NCBI RefSeq assembly: GCF_003611465.1 | Contig: NZ_RAXV01000009.1 | Span: forward strand, 28,479 to 92,478 | DNA: 64,000 nt | Direction of reading: 5' to 3' | Source of the DNA: Acinetobacter tianfuensis | Lineage (GTDB): Bacteria > Pseudomonadota > Gammaproteobacteria > Pseudomonadales > Moraxellaceae | Part shown: in pieces, positions 17,979 to 27,026 of the stretch | How the letters are laid out: each line of letters begins with the position of its first letter | How positions within the stretch are numbered: the stretch's first letter is position 1 | The notes under the pieces: model-generated | The model's input: the letters and a program-made list of their open reading frames with translations, nothing else | Told to the model about the DNA's origin: nothing | Database searches by the model: none | Position numbers and translations under genes: made by a program

Positions 17979-19643
17979 TTGAATATCCGCCGTGTGCCTA
18001 TTGCCTTACGTTTATTTTTGACTGTACTGCTGACGACCTTAGTCATCACAACGGTCAGCTTAGGCGTGCTTCACTGGACCATGCAGCGCAACTTTACTCA
18101 ATATGTTGCGGATGTAGAAATGCAAAAGCTGGATGGCTTAATGGGCAATTTGGCTGATGTCTATGATGTTTATCATGACTGGGGCAATGCGATTCAGGCG
18201 CAAATTCTGCAAATCGAAGGCGACGCTGGCCCTGATGATTATGACCGGCTGTCGCGCTGGTGGCTGCGCCGTCAATATGATATTGCTTTGCAGCAGCGCT
18301 ATTTTAAAGAGCACTCGTTGGTGACGGCAGGCGCGGCAATGAATGCCTCGAATGAAATGCTGAACGATGAAAAAGCGCAAGATTTGAAATTTATTGAACA
18401 GAATTTACCTACAGCGTTTCAGCCTTTTGAAGGTTTGAAGTTTCCGCTCAGTGCTAATCAAAATATTTTCCGTCCTTCTGACCCTAAGGATAAGAACAAA
18501 GCGCATGCCCCTGTGCTGCAGCACAATCAGACTGGAAAAAAACACTTTATTTCGATGCCTGACCGTTTAGGACTGAGCTCGCGCCTTTCTTTGTATGATG
18601 CGAAGAAGCAGTTTATTGTCGGTGAGCCATCGGATACGCAAATATCTTACCGTCCAATTATTGCGGACAATAAAATCGTGGGCTATTTGGGCTTAAAACC
18701 CGTTTTGGAAGAGGATGATGCTGTCAGTATCAACTTTTTCAGCAATCAAAAGCGTTATTTGTTTTTGGTTTACATGTTAACTATTATCAGCAGTTTAATT
18801 GCAGCTTTGCTGATGGCGACTTATTTTAAAAAACCGATTCAGCGTTTGCTGCATGGTACGCGTGAATTGACCAAGGGAAATTATCAGTATCAGGTCAAAG
18901 TGAACCGTAATGATGAGCTGGGTGATTTATCTAATGAGCTGAATCAGCTGGCTGTGATTTTGGATCAGCATGAAACTTCACGCCGTCAGTGGGTGGCCGA
19001 TACTTCACATGAATTGAAAACACCGCTTGCTGTACTGCAAGCGCAAATTGAAGCGATGCAGGATGGTATTCGCAAGCCGACACCTGAGCATTTTGCATCT
19101 ATGCTGAATCAGGTCAGCAGCCTGAAAAAACTGACGCAGGATTTGGCCGATTTGGCGCAAGCAGAAGCCATGCAGCTGAAATGCTATTTGGCGGATGTAG
19201 ACCCTTGGCGGGTGATTGAACAGGAAATATTTAACTTCAAACCCAAATTTGAGCAAGCAGGCTTGACTGTCGATGCTGATGGTGAGGGCGCTGAATTACA
19301 ATTGGATATAGACCGTTTTAAACAAATTATGGTGAACTTGCTGGGCAACAGCATACGTTATACTGAAGCTGGCGGTCAGGTGCAGATTCATACTGAGCAA
19401 AATGCACAGGAATGGACGGTGTATGTTGATGACAGCCCATTTGGTTTGACCGATGAACAGCTGGAAAATTTAGGCCAGCGTTTCTACCGTGTGGATGACT
19501 CGCGTACGCGCAGTACTGGCGGTACAGGATTAGGCTTAGCGCTTTCTGGAAAAATTGCACAAGCCATGGGCGGTCAGTTGAGCTTTGCGCATTCGCCTTT
19601 GGGCGGTTTGCGCTGCAAGCTGACATTTCCCAAAAACATTTAA
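17979..19643 (+). CDS. baeS: Sensor histidine kinase BaeS
   Basis: Inner-membrane sensor kinase of the BaeSR envelope-stress pathway, which in A. baumannii affects efflux-pump expression. 554 residues: a first helix (LRLFLTVLLTTLVITTVSLGV), a long periplasmic part to about residue 255, a second helix (FLVYMLTIISSLIAALLMAT), HAMP, then HisKA with WVADTSHELKTPLAVL (phospho-accepting His344) and IEAMQDGIRKPTPEHF, closely matching E. coli BaeS. The HATPase part shows NLLGNSIRYTEAGG and GGTGLGLALSG. It is longer than E. coli BaeS, mainly in the sensor domain. Start is TTG at 17979 with only a weak ribosome site. It is followed 21 bases later by baeR. Confidence 0.85.
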   Translation: MNIRRVPIALRLFLTVLLTTLVITTVSLGVLHWTMQRNFTQYVADVEMQKLDGLMGNLADVYDVYHDWGNAIQAQILQIEGDAGPDDYDRLSRWWLRRQYDIALQQRYFKEHSLVTAGAAMNASNEMLNDEKAQDLKFIEQNLPTAFQPFEGLKFPLSANQNIFRPSDPKDKNKAHAPVLQHNQTGKKHFISMPDRLGLSSRLSLYDAKKQFIVGEPSDTQISYRPIIADNKIVGYLGLKPVLEEDDAVSINFFSNQKRYLFLVYMLTIISSLIAALLMATYFKKPIQRLLHGTRELTKGNYQYQVKVNRNDELGDLSNELNQLAVILDQHETSRRQWVADTSHELKTPLAVLQAQIEAMQDGIRKPTPEHFASMLNQVSSLKKLTQDLADLAQAEAMQLKCYLADVDPWRVIEQEIFNFKPKFEQAGLTVDADGEGAELQLDIDRFKQIMVNLLGNSIRYTEAGGQVQIHTEQNAQEWTVYVDDSPFGLTDEQLENLGQRFYRVDDSRTRSTGGTGLGLALSGKIAQAMGGQLSFAHSPLGGLRCKLTFPKNI

Positions 19644-19664
19644 TTTGAAAGGAAAGATGCATTC

Positions 19665-20351
19665 ATGAAACATATCATGCTGGTAGAAGATGAGGTTGAA
19701 CTTGCACAGCTGGTGCGTGACTATTTGGAAGCTGCTGGTTTAGAGGTCAGCATGTTTCATGATGGTCAGGACGCTTATGACAGTTTTATGCAGCGTAAGC
19801 CGAGCCTGATGATTTTAGACTTGATGGTACCGCGTATGGATGGATTAACCATCTGCCGTAAAGTGCGTGAGCAGTCGGATATTCCAATTATTATGGTGAC
19901 TGCGCGTACAGAAGAAATTGACCGCGTATTGGGCTTAAATATGGGCGCAGATGACTATGTCTGCAAACCGTTTAGCCCGAAAGAGCTGGTTGCGCGTGTA
20001 CAGGCTGTTTTACGCCGCTTAGAGCGTAAGGCTGAACCTGAAAGCAACGATTTATTCCGTATGGATAAAGGTCAGCAGCGGATTTGGTATCAGCAAAAGT
20101 CCTTGAATTTAACGCCGACAGAGTTCCGTTTGCTTGAGCTTTTTTTAGAGCATGTGGGACAGGTTTATTCACGTGCGCAGCTGCTGGATCACATTAATCC
20201 TGACAGCTTTGATGTGGCAGACCGTGTGATTGACAGCCATATTAAGAATTTGCGCCGTAAAATTTCTGAAGCAGCTGAAACAGGTAACCGTCATGAGTGG
20301 ATACAGGCGGTGTATGGTGTAGGCTACCGTTTTGAATATCCTGAAGATTGA
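19665..20351 (+). CDS. baeR: Response regulator BaeR
   Basis: OmpR/PhoB-type DNA-binding response regulator, 228 residues. The receiver has the acidic pair ED at 8-9, phospho-acceptor Asp52 (MILDLMVPRMDG), and the conserved Thr/Lys (MVTARTEEIDRVLGLNMGADDYVCKPFSPKELVARV). This last block is nearly the same as in E. coli BaeR. The winged-helix output domain carries LNLTPTEFRLLELF and DRVIDSHIKNLRRKI. It forms an operon with baeS and ends at a strong hairpin. Expected targets are envelope-stress and efflux genes; the divergent LTxxQ lipoprotein is a candidate nearby target (inference). Confidence 0.88.
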   Translation: MKHIMLVEDEVELAQLVRDYLEAAGLEVSMFHDGQDAYDSFMQRKPSLMILDLMVPRMDGLTICRKVREQSDIPIIMVTARTEEIDRVLGLNMGADDYVCKPFSPKELVARVQAVLRRLERKAEPESNDLFRMDKGQQRIWYQQKSLNLTPTEFRLLELFLEHVGQVYSRAQLLDHINPDSFDVADRVIDSHIKNLRRKISEAAETGNRHEWIQAVYGVGYRFEYPED

Positions 20352-20371
20352 TTTTATTTAAAGTCATGGTG

Positions 20372-20408
20372 AAAAGCGGATGAGTGTAAAACATATCCGC
20401 TTTTTTTA
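20372..20408 (+). terminator. Intrinsic terminator after baeR
   Basis: AAAAGCGGAT and ATATCCGCTTTT arms followed by a T-run, about 20 bases after the baeR stop. Confidence 0.85.
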
Positions 20409-20435
20409 GATCAAAGGCTGCTGCAGGAGCACAGC

Positions 20436-20948
20436 ATGAAAATAAAGATTAGAGACGAAGCGCTGGATGACATTCCAGTCATTGAAGCGCTCACAAAGGC
20501 TGCTTTTTTAAATGCAGAACACTCAAGCCATACAGAGCACTTTATTGTGAATCAGCTGAGAAATGCACAGCAATTGACAATATCGCTGGTTGCGGAAGAT
20601 ACAGATACGCACAGTCTAGCTGGACATGTCGCTGTGTCGCCAGTAAACATTTCTGATGGCGCGCAAGGGTGGTATGGCTTAGGGCCAATTTCGGTCTTGC
20701 CTGAGCTGCAAGGCTTAGGCATAGGCACACAGCTGATGCAGGCTGCATTAGCACGGCTTAAAGACATTGGCGCGAATGGATGTGTCTTGCTGGGTGATCC
20801 GAACTACTACGCCCGCTTTGGCTTTGAGCCTTCAGCACAGCTGATTTTGCCTGATGTGCCGCCTGAATATTTTCAAGCAATTTCCTTTGTAAAGCGTATG
20901 CCGGAAGGTGTCGTGACTTATCATGCTGCCTTTCATGCAGAGAATTAG
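20436..20948 (+). CDS. GNAT-family N-acetyltransferase, YhbS-like
   Basis: A 170-residue acyl-CoA N-acyltransferase of the GNAT fold. MKIKIRDEALDDIPVIEALT is the usual first strand and helix. The acetyl-CoA-binding motif A is LGPISVLPELQGLGIGTQLMQAAL, with the Q/RxxGxG/A loop as QGLGIG. GDPNYYARFGFEPS is typical of the YhbS subgroup. The acceptor is unknown. GGAG lies 8 bases before the ATG. It stands between the baeR terminator and an unlinked permease gene, so no partner is implied. Confidence 0.85.
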   Translation: MKIKIRDEALDDIPVIEALTKAAFLNAEHSSHTEHFIVNQLRNAQQLTISLVAEDTDTHSLAGHVAVSPVNISDGAQGWYGLGPISVLPELQGLGIGTQLMQAALARLKDIGANGCVLLGDPNYYARFGFEPSAQLILPDVPPEYFQAISFVKRMPEGVVTYHAAFHAEN

Positions 20949-21180
20949 TGCAAATCTAAGTGATGGAGCATATTGAGATTGAAATTTGCTTTGTTATCTT
21001 GAATGCTCAAAGAAAATTTTGAAGTCTGCCTGTTTAATATTAATGACTGACTTAACAGTAAATTGATAATGCTTGACGGCAGGCTTTTGACTATTTTCAG
21101 CTGCGCTTTTAATGAATGATCTAGGTTCAATGCCGCGAAACTATTACAATTCGCCATGTTATACATGATGAGAGTTTGTT

Positions 21181-22536
21181 TTGAACAGTGAAACGCCCAA
21201 ACTGCAGCGCCGTTTAAAGAACCGCCATATCCAATTAATTGCTATGGGCGGAGCAATTGGGACGGGTTTATTCTTAGGCTCAGCGCATATTATTGAGTCA
21301 GCAGGGCCTTCAATTATTTTGGGTTATCTGATTGGCGGCATGATTGCTTTTCTGATTATGCGCCAATTGGGTGAGATGATTGTACAAGAGCCAGTAACAG
21401 GGTCATTCAGCCATTTTGCTTTTAAATACTGGGGCAAATTCGCAGGCTTTCTCACGGGCTGGAACTATTGGATTCTCTACATTTTAGTGGTGATGACCGA
21501 GCTGACCGCGATTGGCAAATATGTCAATTACTGGTGGCCGCATGTGCCTGCATGGGTGTCGGTTCTTGTGTTTTTTGCAGTGATCACGCTGGCCAATTTA
21601 GCCAATGTTAAACTGTATGCAGAGTCTGAATTTTGGCTGTCGATGATTAAAGTCGTGGCAATTGTTGCCATGATTATTTTCGGTGTTTATTTACTGATGA
21701 CGGCAGAGGCCGGTTCCACCGCTTCGATCAGCAATTTATGGACGCATGGCGGCTTTTTTCCGCATGGTTTTGAAGGCTTATTTTATATGCTGGCCTTTAT
21801 GATGTTTGCTTTCGGCGGCATTGAACTGATCAGCATGGCAGCAGCAGAAACGGAAGATCCTGATCAAAACATTCCTAAAGCCGTCAATCAAACCGTGATT
21901 CGTGTATTCCTGTTCTATATCTGTTCATTGGCGGTGCTGCTGTCTTTAGTGCCGTGGAATCAGCTGAAACTTGGCGGTTTGGAGCATAGTCCTTTTGTAA
22001 TGATTTTTAATCAGATGGGCATTGCTTGGGCGGCGCATTTATTAAACTTTATTATTTTGACGGCGTCAGTATCGGTCTGTAACAGCGGTATGTATGCCAA
22101 TAGCCGTATGCTGCTGGGCCTAGCGGAACAGGGCAATGCGCCAAAAGCATTTAAGCAGGTGAATAAACAGGGTACACCGATTGCGGCCGTTTTATGTTCA
22201 GCCTTGCTGATTTTTGGCTGTGTGCTGCTGAATTATTTCTTGCCTGAAAAAGCTTTGAGCTATTTGATTTATATTGTGGTCAGTGCTGCGGTATTGAACT
22301 GGATTTTGATTAGTTTGATTCATTTGAAGTTTAGAAAAGCGATGCAGCAGCAGAGCATTCAAACTAAGTTTCCGGCTTTATTTGCGCCGTTTACCAACTA
22401 CTTCGTCTTAGTATTCATGCTGATGATTTTGTACATCATGTGGATGCAGGGTTTTATGCTGTCGGTGCTGATGCAGCCTGTGTGGATATTGCTGTTGTTT
22501 GTGCTGTTTAAAGTGATGCAGGCGAGGAAGGCTTAA
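21181..22536 (+). CDS. Amino-acid permease, AroP/PheP/ProY type
   Basis: APC-superfamily proton-coupled amino-acid importer in the inner membrane, 451 residues and about 12 helices. The N-terminal LKNRHIQLIAMGGAIGTGLFLGS is the substrate-site signature of the AAT family; GFLTGWNYWILYILVVMTELTAIGKYVNYWWP and MFAFGGIELISMAAAETEDP are further hallmarks. Similarity looks best to aromatic amino-acid or proline permeases, but the substrate is not settled by sequence. TTG at 21181 is the start, with GAGAG about 9 bases upstream. It is not co-oriented with the D-amino-acid cluster that follows. Confidence 0.85.
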   Translation: MNSETPKLQRRLKNRHIQLIAMGGAIGTGLFLGSAHIIESAGPSIILGYLIGGMIAFLIMRQLGEMIVQEPVTGSFSHFAFKYWGKFAGFLTGWNYWILYILVVMTELTAIGKYVNYWWPHVPAWVSVLVFFAVITLANLANVKLYAESEFWLSMIKVVAIVAMIIFGVYLLMTAEAGSTASISNLWTHGGFFPHGFEGLFYMLAFMMFAFGGIELISMAAAETEDPDQNIPKAVNQTVIRVFLFYICSLAVLLSLVPWNQLKLGGLEHSPFVMIFNQMGIAWAAHLLNFIILTASVSVCNSGMYANSRMLLGLAEQGNAPKAFKQVNKQGTPIAAVLCSALLIFGCVLLNYFLPEKALSYLIYIVVSAAVLNWILISLIHLKFRKAMQQQSIQTKFPALFAPFTNYFVLVFMLMILYIMWMQGFMLSVLMQPVWILLLFVLFKVMQARKA

Positions 22537-22735
22537 AATAAAAAGGTTTAGGGATGAGCCTTTTCAAATACAGAATTCACGCTTTAATACGGTGAATGAA
22601 CGATGCTGATACATAGCAATTCATGATGTGTGAAGTTTAAGTATTCCATTGTTTTTAAAAAACTGAATGACGCGCAAGTAAAAAACAGAGCGTTGTACAT
22701 TGTGAAAGCGAATGACCAAAATACTCAATGAAATA

Positions 22736-22768
22736 GCGCGAAGCTCAGGAAAAACCTGAGCTTCGCGC
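22736..22768 (-). terminator. Strong hairpin downstream of ridA
   Basis: A perfect 14-bp stem (GCGCGAAGCTCAGG with its complement) around an A5 loop, between the convergent permease and ridA genes. There is no long T-run on either side, so it may be a terminator or an mRNA 3'-end stabiliser. Confidence 0.65.
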
Positions 22769-22813
22769 TTGTTGTTAAATCATCTTTATACGCTGAAAAC
22801 AGCTGATTTAGAC

Positions 22814-23173
22814 TTATTTAACAGCTGCTGTGAGCATAACTTCGACTAGAACCTGAGGACGCGCTAAGTCTGCTTGTAATGCAGCGCGTGCAGGAGCAGC
22901 GCCTTCTGGCAGCCACGCTTCCCAGCATTCATTGAATGCAGCAAAGTCTTCAGCAATATTTTTAATCCAAATTTGAGCAGTTAAAATCTGACCTTTGTCA
23001 CTGCCAGCCTGTTCTAACAAAGCATCAATTTTTGCTAAAACTTCTAAAGTCTGCTGTTTAGCATCTGCGTCTAAAGTTGTTGGCACTTGGCCAGAAACAT
23101 ACACTAAACCGTTATGTACAACACAGCCAGCTAAACGTGCATTTGCGCCAATACGTTGAATATCGTTACTCAT
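22814..23173 (-). CDS. RidA-family (YjgF/UK114) imine deaminase
   Basis: RidA enzymes hydrolyse reactive imine/enamine intermediates to keto acids. 119 residues from MSNDIQRIGANARLAG; this ATG (23171-23173) has GGAG 7 bases upstream. The family core is seen: VHNGLVYVSGQVP, the Arg-bearing GAAPARAALQADLARPQVLVEVMLTAAV. It starts directly after the stop of the dadA-like gene, so the two are translationally linked. An imine deaminase beside an amino-acid dehydrogenase fits clearing of the imino-acid product. The order regulator, dehydrogenase, RidA matches P. aeruginosa dguR-dguA-dguB. Confidence 0.88.
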   Translation of the reverse strand: MSNDIQRIGANARLAGCVVHNGLVYVSGQVPTTLDADAKQQTLEVLAKIDALLEQAGSDKGQILTAQIWIKNIAEDFAAFNECWEAWLPEGAAPARAALQADLARPQVLVEVMLTAAVK

Positions 23174-23174
23174 T

Positions 23175-24416
23175 TTATTTCTCCAAAGATAAACCATCTA
23201 AAGCAATTGGGGATTTTGCTTGGCTAATTAATTGACTGATAACCATTGCGCTGCCTGCTGCAAGGGTAAAGCCTAAGCTGCCTTGGCCGATGTTTGACCA
23301 TAAATTTGCGTACTTCGTGCGGCCTAAAATAGGCGGGCCTTTTGGCGTAGAAGGGCGTAAGCCGCTCCATTCTTGAGCTGTATCGACACCGGCTAAATCA
23401 GGGAAGGTTTTACGAACCGTTTCTTTCAAGGCATCCATACGGTTTTTGCGGATATCCACATGCTGATAGCCAATATCGACCATGGCAGCAATGCGAAGCT
23501 GATTACCTAATTTTGCATATACGATTTTATTCGCATAATCCGTCACGCTCATGTTCGGAACAATATTATTTTGTTGCGGGAACGGTAAAGTTAGGCTATA
23601 GCCTTTTAACGGATATACAGGTACGGAAATACCTGCCATATCTAAAATAGCGGTACTGCCATTGCCGGCAGCGACAACAAAATCATCGGCCTCGATACGC
23701 CCGTGATTGGTTTCAATTGCTTGAATACGGTTACTTTCAGTAATGAAGTCAGTCACCTTATGTGTGTAAAGGCAGCTGAAGTCAGCACTTTTTTCTAATT
23801 CTTTATACAGTGCCAGACAGAATTTATAGCAGTCTGCTGTTTCATCATCCGGGGTATAAATTGAACCGACTAATTCTGAGGCAATACCGCTTAATGATGG
23901 TTCAAGCGCAATGGTTTCATCACGATTCAATGCTTTTTGGACTTGAGGGTCGATTCCGGATGCAGCCTTTTTAAAAGCATATTCATCACGGTGAATGATC
24001 ATTTTGCCTGATTTTACCCAGCAAAAATCATCAAGCTGATCACGCCATTTTGACATAATGCTTTGACTATAAAGCGATAAACGTAAAATGTGGTTGCCGT
24101 TTGTGATATTGGTTTTACGGTTGCACGCCATTAAAAACTGCAGCAGCCAAGACCATTGGAAAGGTGAGGCATTCAATTTAAAGTTTAATGGAGAATGTGC
24201 TTTTCCAAGCCATTGAAGTGCTTGAAATGGAACGCCTGCATCAGCTAAAGGCGCAACATATCGGTAACTTAACTGTCCGCCGTTTGCAAAACTGGTTTGG
24301 CATCCGACCTGATCATTTGCTTCAATGATCGTGACTTTATGGCCGGCTTGAATAAGTGCGTAAGCTGTACTTAAACCAATTACTCCACCGCCAATAACGG
24401 CTACATGCTTTTTCAT
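23175..24416 (-). CDS. D-amino-acid dehydrogenase, DadA/DguA-like
   Basis: FAD-dependent oxidoreductase of the DAO family, 413 residues, expected to oxidise a D-amino acid to its imino/keto acid and pass electrons to the respiratory chain. The N-terminal dinucleotide fold is VAVIGGGVIGLSTAYALIQAG, with the acidic end in TIIEAND. NGGQLSYRYVAPLADAG and the C-terminal EWSGLRPSTPKGPPILGRTKYANLWSNIGQGSLGFTLAAGSA are typical of DadA. Its neighbours (RidA, LysR, GltS) point to D-glutamate rather than D-alanine as substrate, but this rests on context only. An imperfect LysR-type site lies about 83 bases before the start. Confidence 0.85.
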   Translation of the reverse strand: MKKHVAVIGGGVIGLSTAYALIQAGHKVTIIEANDQVGCQTSFANGGQLSYRYVAPLADAGVPFQALQWLGKAHSPLNFKLNASPFQWSWLLQFLMACNRKTNITNGNHILRLSLYSQSIMSKWRDQLDDFCWVKSGKMIIHRDEYAFKKAASGIDPQVQKALNRDETIALEPSLSGIASELVGSIYTPDDETADCYKFCLALYKELEKSADFSCLYTHKVTDFITESNRIQAIETNHGRIEADDFVVAAGNGSTAILDMAGISVPVYPLKGYSLTLPFPQQNNIVPNMSVTDYANKIVYAKLGNQLRIAAMVDIGYQHVDIRKNRMDALKETVRKTFPDLAGVDTAQEWSGLRPSTPKGPPILGRTKYANLWSNIGQGSLGFTLAAGSAMVISQLISQAKSPIALDGLSLEK

Positions 24417-24498
24417 TGTTCCATGCTATTTATCCAAAAAACAAGGTTATTAAAAAAGAAGCAAACCGCTTTAACAAATGAGTTTTTAAATACTGGTC

Positions 24499-24513
24499 AT
24501 AACTTTTAGTTAA
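24499..24513 (-). promoter_or_regulatory. Possible LysR-type site upstream of the dadA-like gene
   Basis: ATAAC-TTTTA-GTTAA differs from a perfect ATAAC-N5-GTTAT palindrome by one base, and resembles the site next to the lysR start. It is about 83 bases before the dadA-like ATG, a usual distance for LysR activation, and overlaps the lysR stop. Confidence 0.45.
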
Positions 24514-25375
24514 TTGATGGGGTAATAAGCCCAATTTCTGATTTGATCAGCTCAATAAAGTCTTCGGTCGCTTTGGTTGTACTCACATTGGCATTTCTTA
24601 AAATGTAAATCGTGGTGTACAGGCGCGGTTTCATTTGATGAATCATTTCTTTCGGCAGTGAATAAGCTGCGGTGTAGATATCGGTAATGCTGCAGCCGAT
24701 GCCTTGGCGTACCAGTTCGCCAGCCATGTAATAGGTTTGCACGTTGATAATGCTTTTATTAAATGTCCGATATTTTTTTACCACTTGCATGAGTGAGTCA
24801 GAATCTGGCTGAATCCATCGGTTCTCATCAATTAAATGAATATCCTGATCTGCACGGACAAATTGAGAGTCAATATAGACCAGCGGTATTTCTAAAATTG
24901 GTGTGGCAATAATGCCGTGCTGCGTGTGCGGATGAAATGTAACTGCAATATCAATTTCGCGCTGCAGCAGTTTTTGTTCCAGCGCTTGGGTGTGGTCTGT
25001 GCCGATATTTACAAATACACCAGGATATTTCTTTAAAAATTGGGCAGTCAACTTTGGTATTAGACTCAAACCTAGACTGGGCAAACATCCGAGGGTTATT
25101 TGACCTTTGGTATTCTTTGCCAGATTGTGTGTCAGTTTATTCAGCTCATTAATTTTGTCATAAATTGGCTTAATTTCCTCATACAGAATATAGGCCTCTT
25201 TAGTAGGCTGCAACTTGCCTTTTACACGCTTAAATAGTGCAAAACCAAGACGTTGCTCTGCATGTTTAAGCAGTTTACTGGCCGCTGGCTGTGATATGCA
25301 TAACGACGCGGCTGCTTCTGTTAATGACCCAAAAAGCATCACTGAATAGAACATTTCAAGGTGTCTAAGATTCAT
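24506..25375 (-). CDS. LysR-family transcriptional regulator
   Basis: LTTR of 289 residues. The N-terminal winged helix-turn-helix reads MNLRHLEMFYSVMLFGSLTEAAASLCISQPAASKLLKHAEQRLGFALFKR, with the family's typical SQPAASK recognition segment. The effector-binding domain follows with GCLPSLGLSLIPKLTAQFLKKYPGV. It precedes the dadA-ridA pair on the same strand and faces gltS, so it likely controls the whole locus. The equivalent in P. aeruginosa is DguR, which responds to D-Glu. A perfect LTTR-type palindrome 11 bases before the ATG suggests autoregulation. The real ligand is unknown. Confidence 0.85.
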   Translation of the reverse strand: MNLRHLEMFYSVMLFGSLTEAAASLCISQPAASKLLKHAEQRLGFALFKRVKGKLQPTKEAYILYEEIKPIYDKINELNKLTHNLAKNTKGQITLGCLPSLGLSLIPKLTAQFLKKYPGVFVNIGTDHTQALEQKLLQREIDIAVTFHPHTQHGIIATPILEIPLVYIDSQFVRADQDIHLIDENRWIQPDSDSLMQVVKKYRTFNKSIINVQTYYMAGELVRQGIGCSITDIYTAAYSLPKEMIHQMKPRLYTTIYILRNANVSTTKATEDFIELIKSEIGLITPSIN

Positions 25376-25771
25376 AAAAGTTCACATAACCAATAGTTAT
25401 AGGCAATCTATTAGAATTCATTACTTAATGTCAATAAAGCCTTGTACATTGGCTGAAATTTTGAGGGTAACTGAGCAGGGAATAATACTCATGCAATTGG
25501 ATCAGTCATCAACTGACACGGCTGTATAAGCATTAGTTCAGCAGGGTGCGAAAATACACGTTAATTCGGATCGTTCGATGTGCTGTTTTTGCTGCATGGG
25601 CTTTCTGTCAAAATGAATGATGAACAGCAGTATTGGAACATGAAGAGTTGGATGAACCGCCAGTTCTGAATGGAATAAATGCTGGGTCAATAAATCTAAT
25701 AGATTTTCTATAAAGCTTGATAGCAGTGGGCTTCAGCTTATAAAAACTCTAGTAAATTTAAAGGGAAAGAA
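25376..25771. other. Divergent regulatory region between lysR and gltS
   Basis: About 396 bases. It contains the LysR-type palindrome beside lysR and should contain the gltS promoter. Short open frames in it are broken and show no family match, so no gene is called. Confidence 0.5.
25386..25400. promoter_or_regulatory. LysR-type operator palindrome
   Basis: ATAAC-CAATA-GTTAT is a perfect 5-bp inverted repeat fitting T-N11-A. It lies 11 bases upstream of the lysR start, which suits autoregulation and control of divergent gltS. Confidence 0.55.
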
Positions 25772-26977
25772 ATGATCGTAAGCACGAACCTTACATTATT
25801 TATGGCTTGCCTTGCTTTAGCAATCGGCATGTTTACAGTCAAGCATACGAAGTTTTTACGTAATAACCATATTCCAGAAGCCGTTGTAGGCGGGTTTATC
25901 GTGGCAATTGCATTGTTCGTCATTCATAAAATGACCAATTATACGTTTAAATTTGATACGTCATTGCAGAATCTGCTGATGATTGCTTTTTTCTCATCTA
26001 TTGGCTTGAACTCCGATTTTTCTAAATTGGCAAAAGGCGGGAAGCCTTTGCTTATTCTTATTTTTATTGTGACCTTGCTGATTCTTACGCAAAACCTTGT
26101 GGGTGTCGGTGTTGCAATGCTGCTGCAAGAAAATCCATTTATTGGCCTTATTGCAGGTTCAATTACACTTTCAGGCGGGCATGGCAATGCAGGGGCGTGG
26201 GGGCCGCTTTTAGAGCAAAAGTATGGCGTAGCGGGTGCATTAGAACTTGCAATGGCTTGTGCAACGATGGGATTGGTGATTGGCGGTTTAATGGGAGGGC
26301 CGATTGCGCGTCATCTCATTAAAAAAGTAAAAACACCGCAATTGACTGCATCGGAAACGCATTCAGCGGCAGAATCTTTGGCCGCTCCAAATGCTGAAAA
26401 ACAAATTAACATAAAGAATGTGATTGAAACCGTATTCATGCTGATCAGCTGCATTGTGGTTGGCAGCTATATCAGTGATATTTCTAAAGATACGGCATTC
26501 TATTTGCCCACGTTTGTCTGGTGTCTATTTGCTGGTATTCTCCTGAGAAACATATTGAATTATGTTTTCAAGAAAAGTATTTCTGAGCCTACGATTGACG
26601 TGCTGGGCAGCACAGCGCTTTCGATTTATCTGGCAATTGCGCTGATGTCGCTTAATTTTGGTCAGCTGGCAAGTATGGCTGGCCCAGTGCTGATTATTAT
26701 TATCGTACAGGCTGTTGTGATGGCTTTGTTTGCTTGTTTTATTACGTTTAATCTGATGGGCAAAGATTATGATGCTGTGGTTGTCAGTGCAGGACATTGC
26801 GGTTTTGGCATGGGTGCAACACCTACAGCAATTGCCAATATGCAAACAGTGACTAAAACCTTTGGACCATCACACAAGGCTTTTTTAATTGTACCTATGG
26901 TGGGCGGTTTTATTATTGATATTTCAAACAGCATTATCATTAAATCTTTTTTAAGCATCATTGAGAAAATGGCATAA
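25772..26977 (+). CDS. gltS: Sodium/glutamate symporter
   Basis: GltS-family Na+/glutamate symporter (ESS family), 401 residues with about ten to twelve helices in the inner membrane. Diagnostic stretches are IPEAVVGGFIVAIAL, the re-entrant loop SGGHGNAGAWGPLL, and the matching C-terminal VSAGHCGFGMGATPTAIANMQ. Family members carry L-Glu and, in E. coli, also D-Glu, which fits the neighbouring D-amino-acid dehydrogenase cluster. AAGGGAAAG is a good ribosome site 5 bases before the ATG. It is divergent from the lysR gene and probably controlled by it (inference). Confidence 0.92.
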   Translation: MIVSTNLTLFMACLALAIGMFTVKHTKFLRNNHIPEAVVGGFIVAIALFVIHKMTNYTFKFDTSLQNLLMIAFFSSIGLNSDFSKLAKGGKPLLILIFIVTLLILTQNLVGVGVAMLLQENPFIGLIAGSITLSGGHGNAGAWGPLLEQKYGVAGALELAMACATMGLVIGGLMGGPIARHLIKKVKTPQLTASETHSAAESLAAPNAEKQINIKNVIETVFMLISCIVVGSYISDISKDTAFYLPTFVWCLFAGILLRNILNYVFKKSISEPTIDVLGSTALSIYLAIALMSLNFGQLASMAGPVLIIIIVQAVVMALFACFITFNLMGKDYDAVVVSAGHCGFGMGATPTAIANMQTVTKTFGPSHKAFLIVPMVGGFIIDISNSIIIKSFLSIIEKMA

Positions 26978-27026
26978 AGCTTTCCTCCCCAAAGGCTTTA
27001 GCAGTCTGTTTGAACTCAATATAAAC

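Noticed and set aside
20945..21166. 73-codon minus-strand frame between the GNAT and permease genes
   Set aside because: No ribosome site, low-complexity composition and no recognisable domain; it lies where the permease promoter should be.
25480..25700. Possible gene remnant upstream of gltS
   Set aside because: Short frames are interrupted on both strands and match no family that I can recognise.
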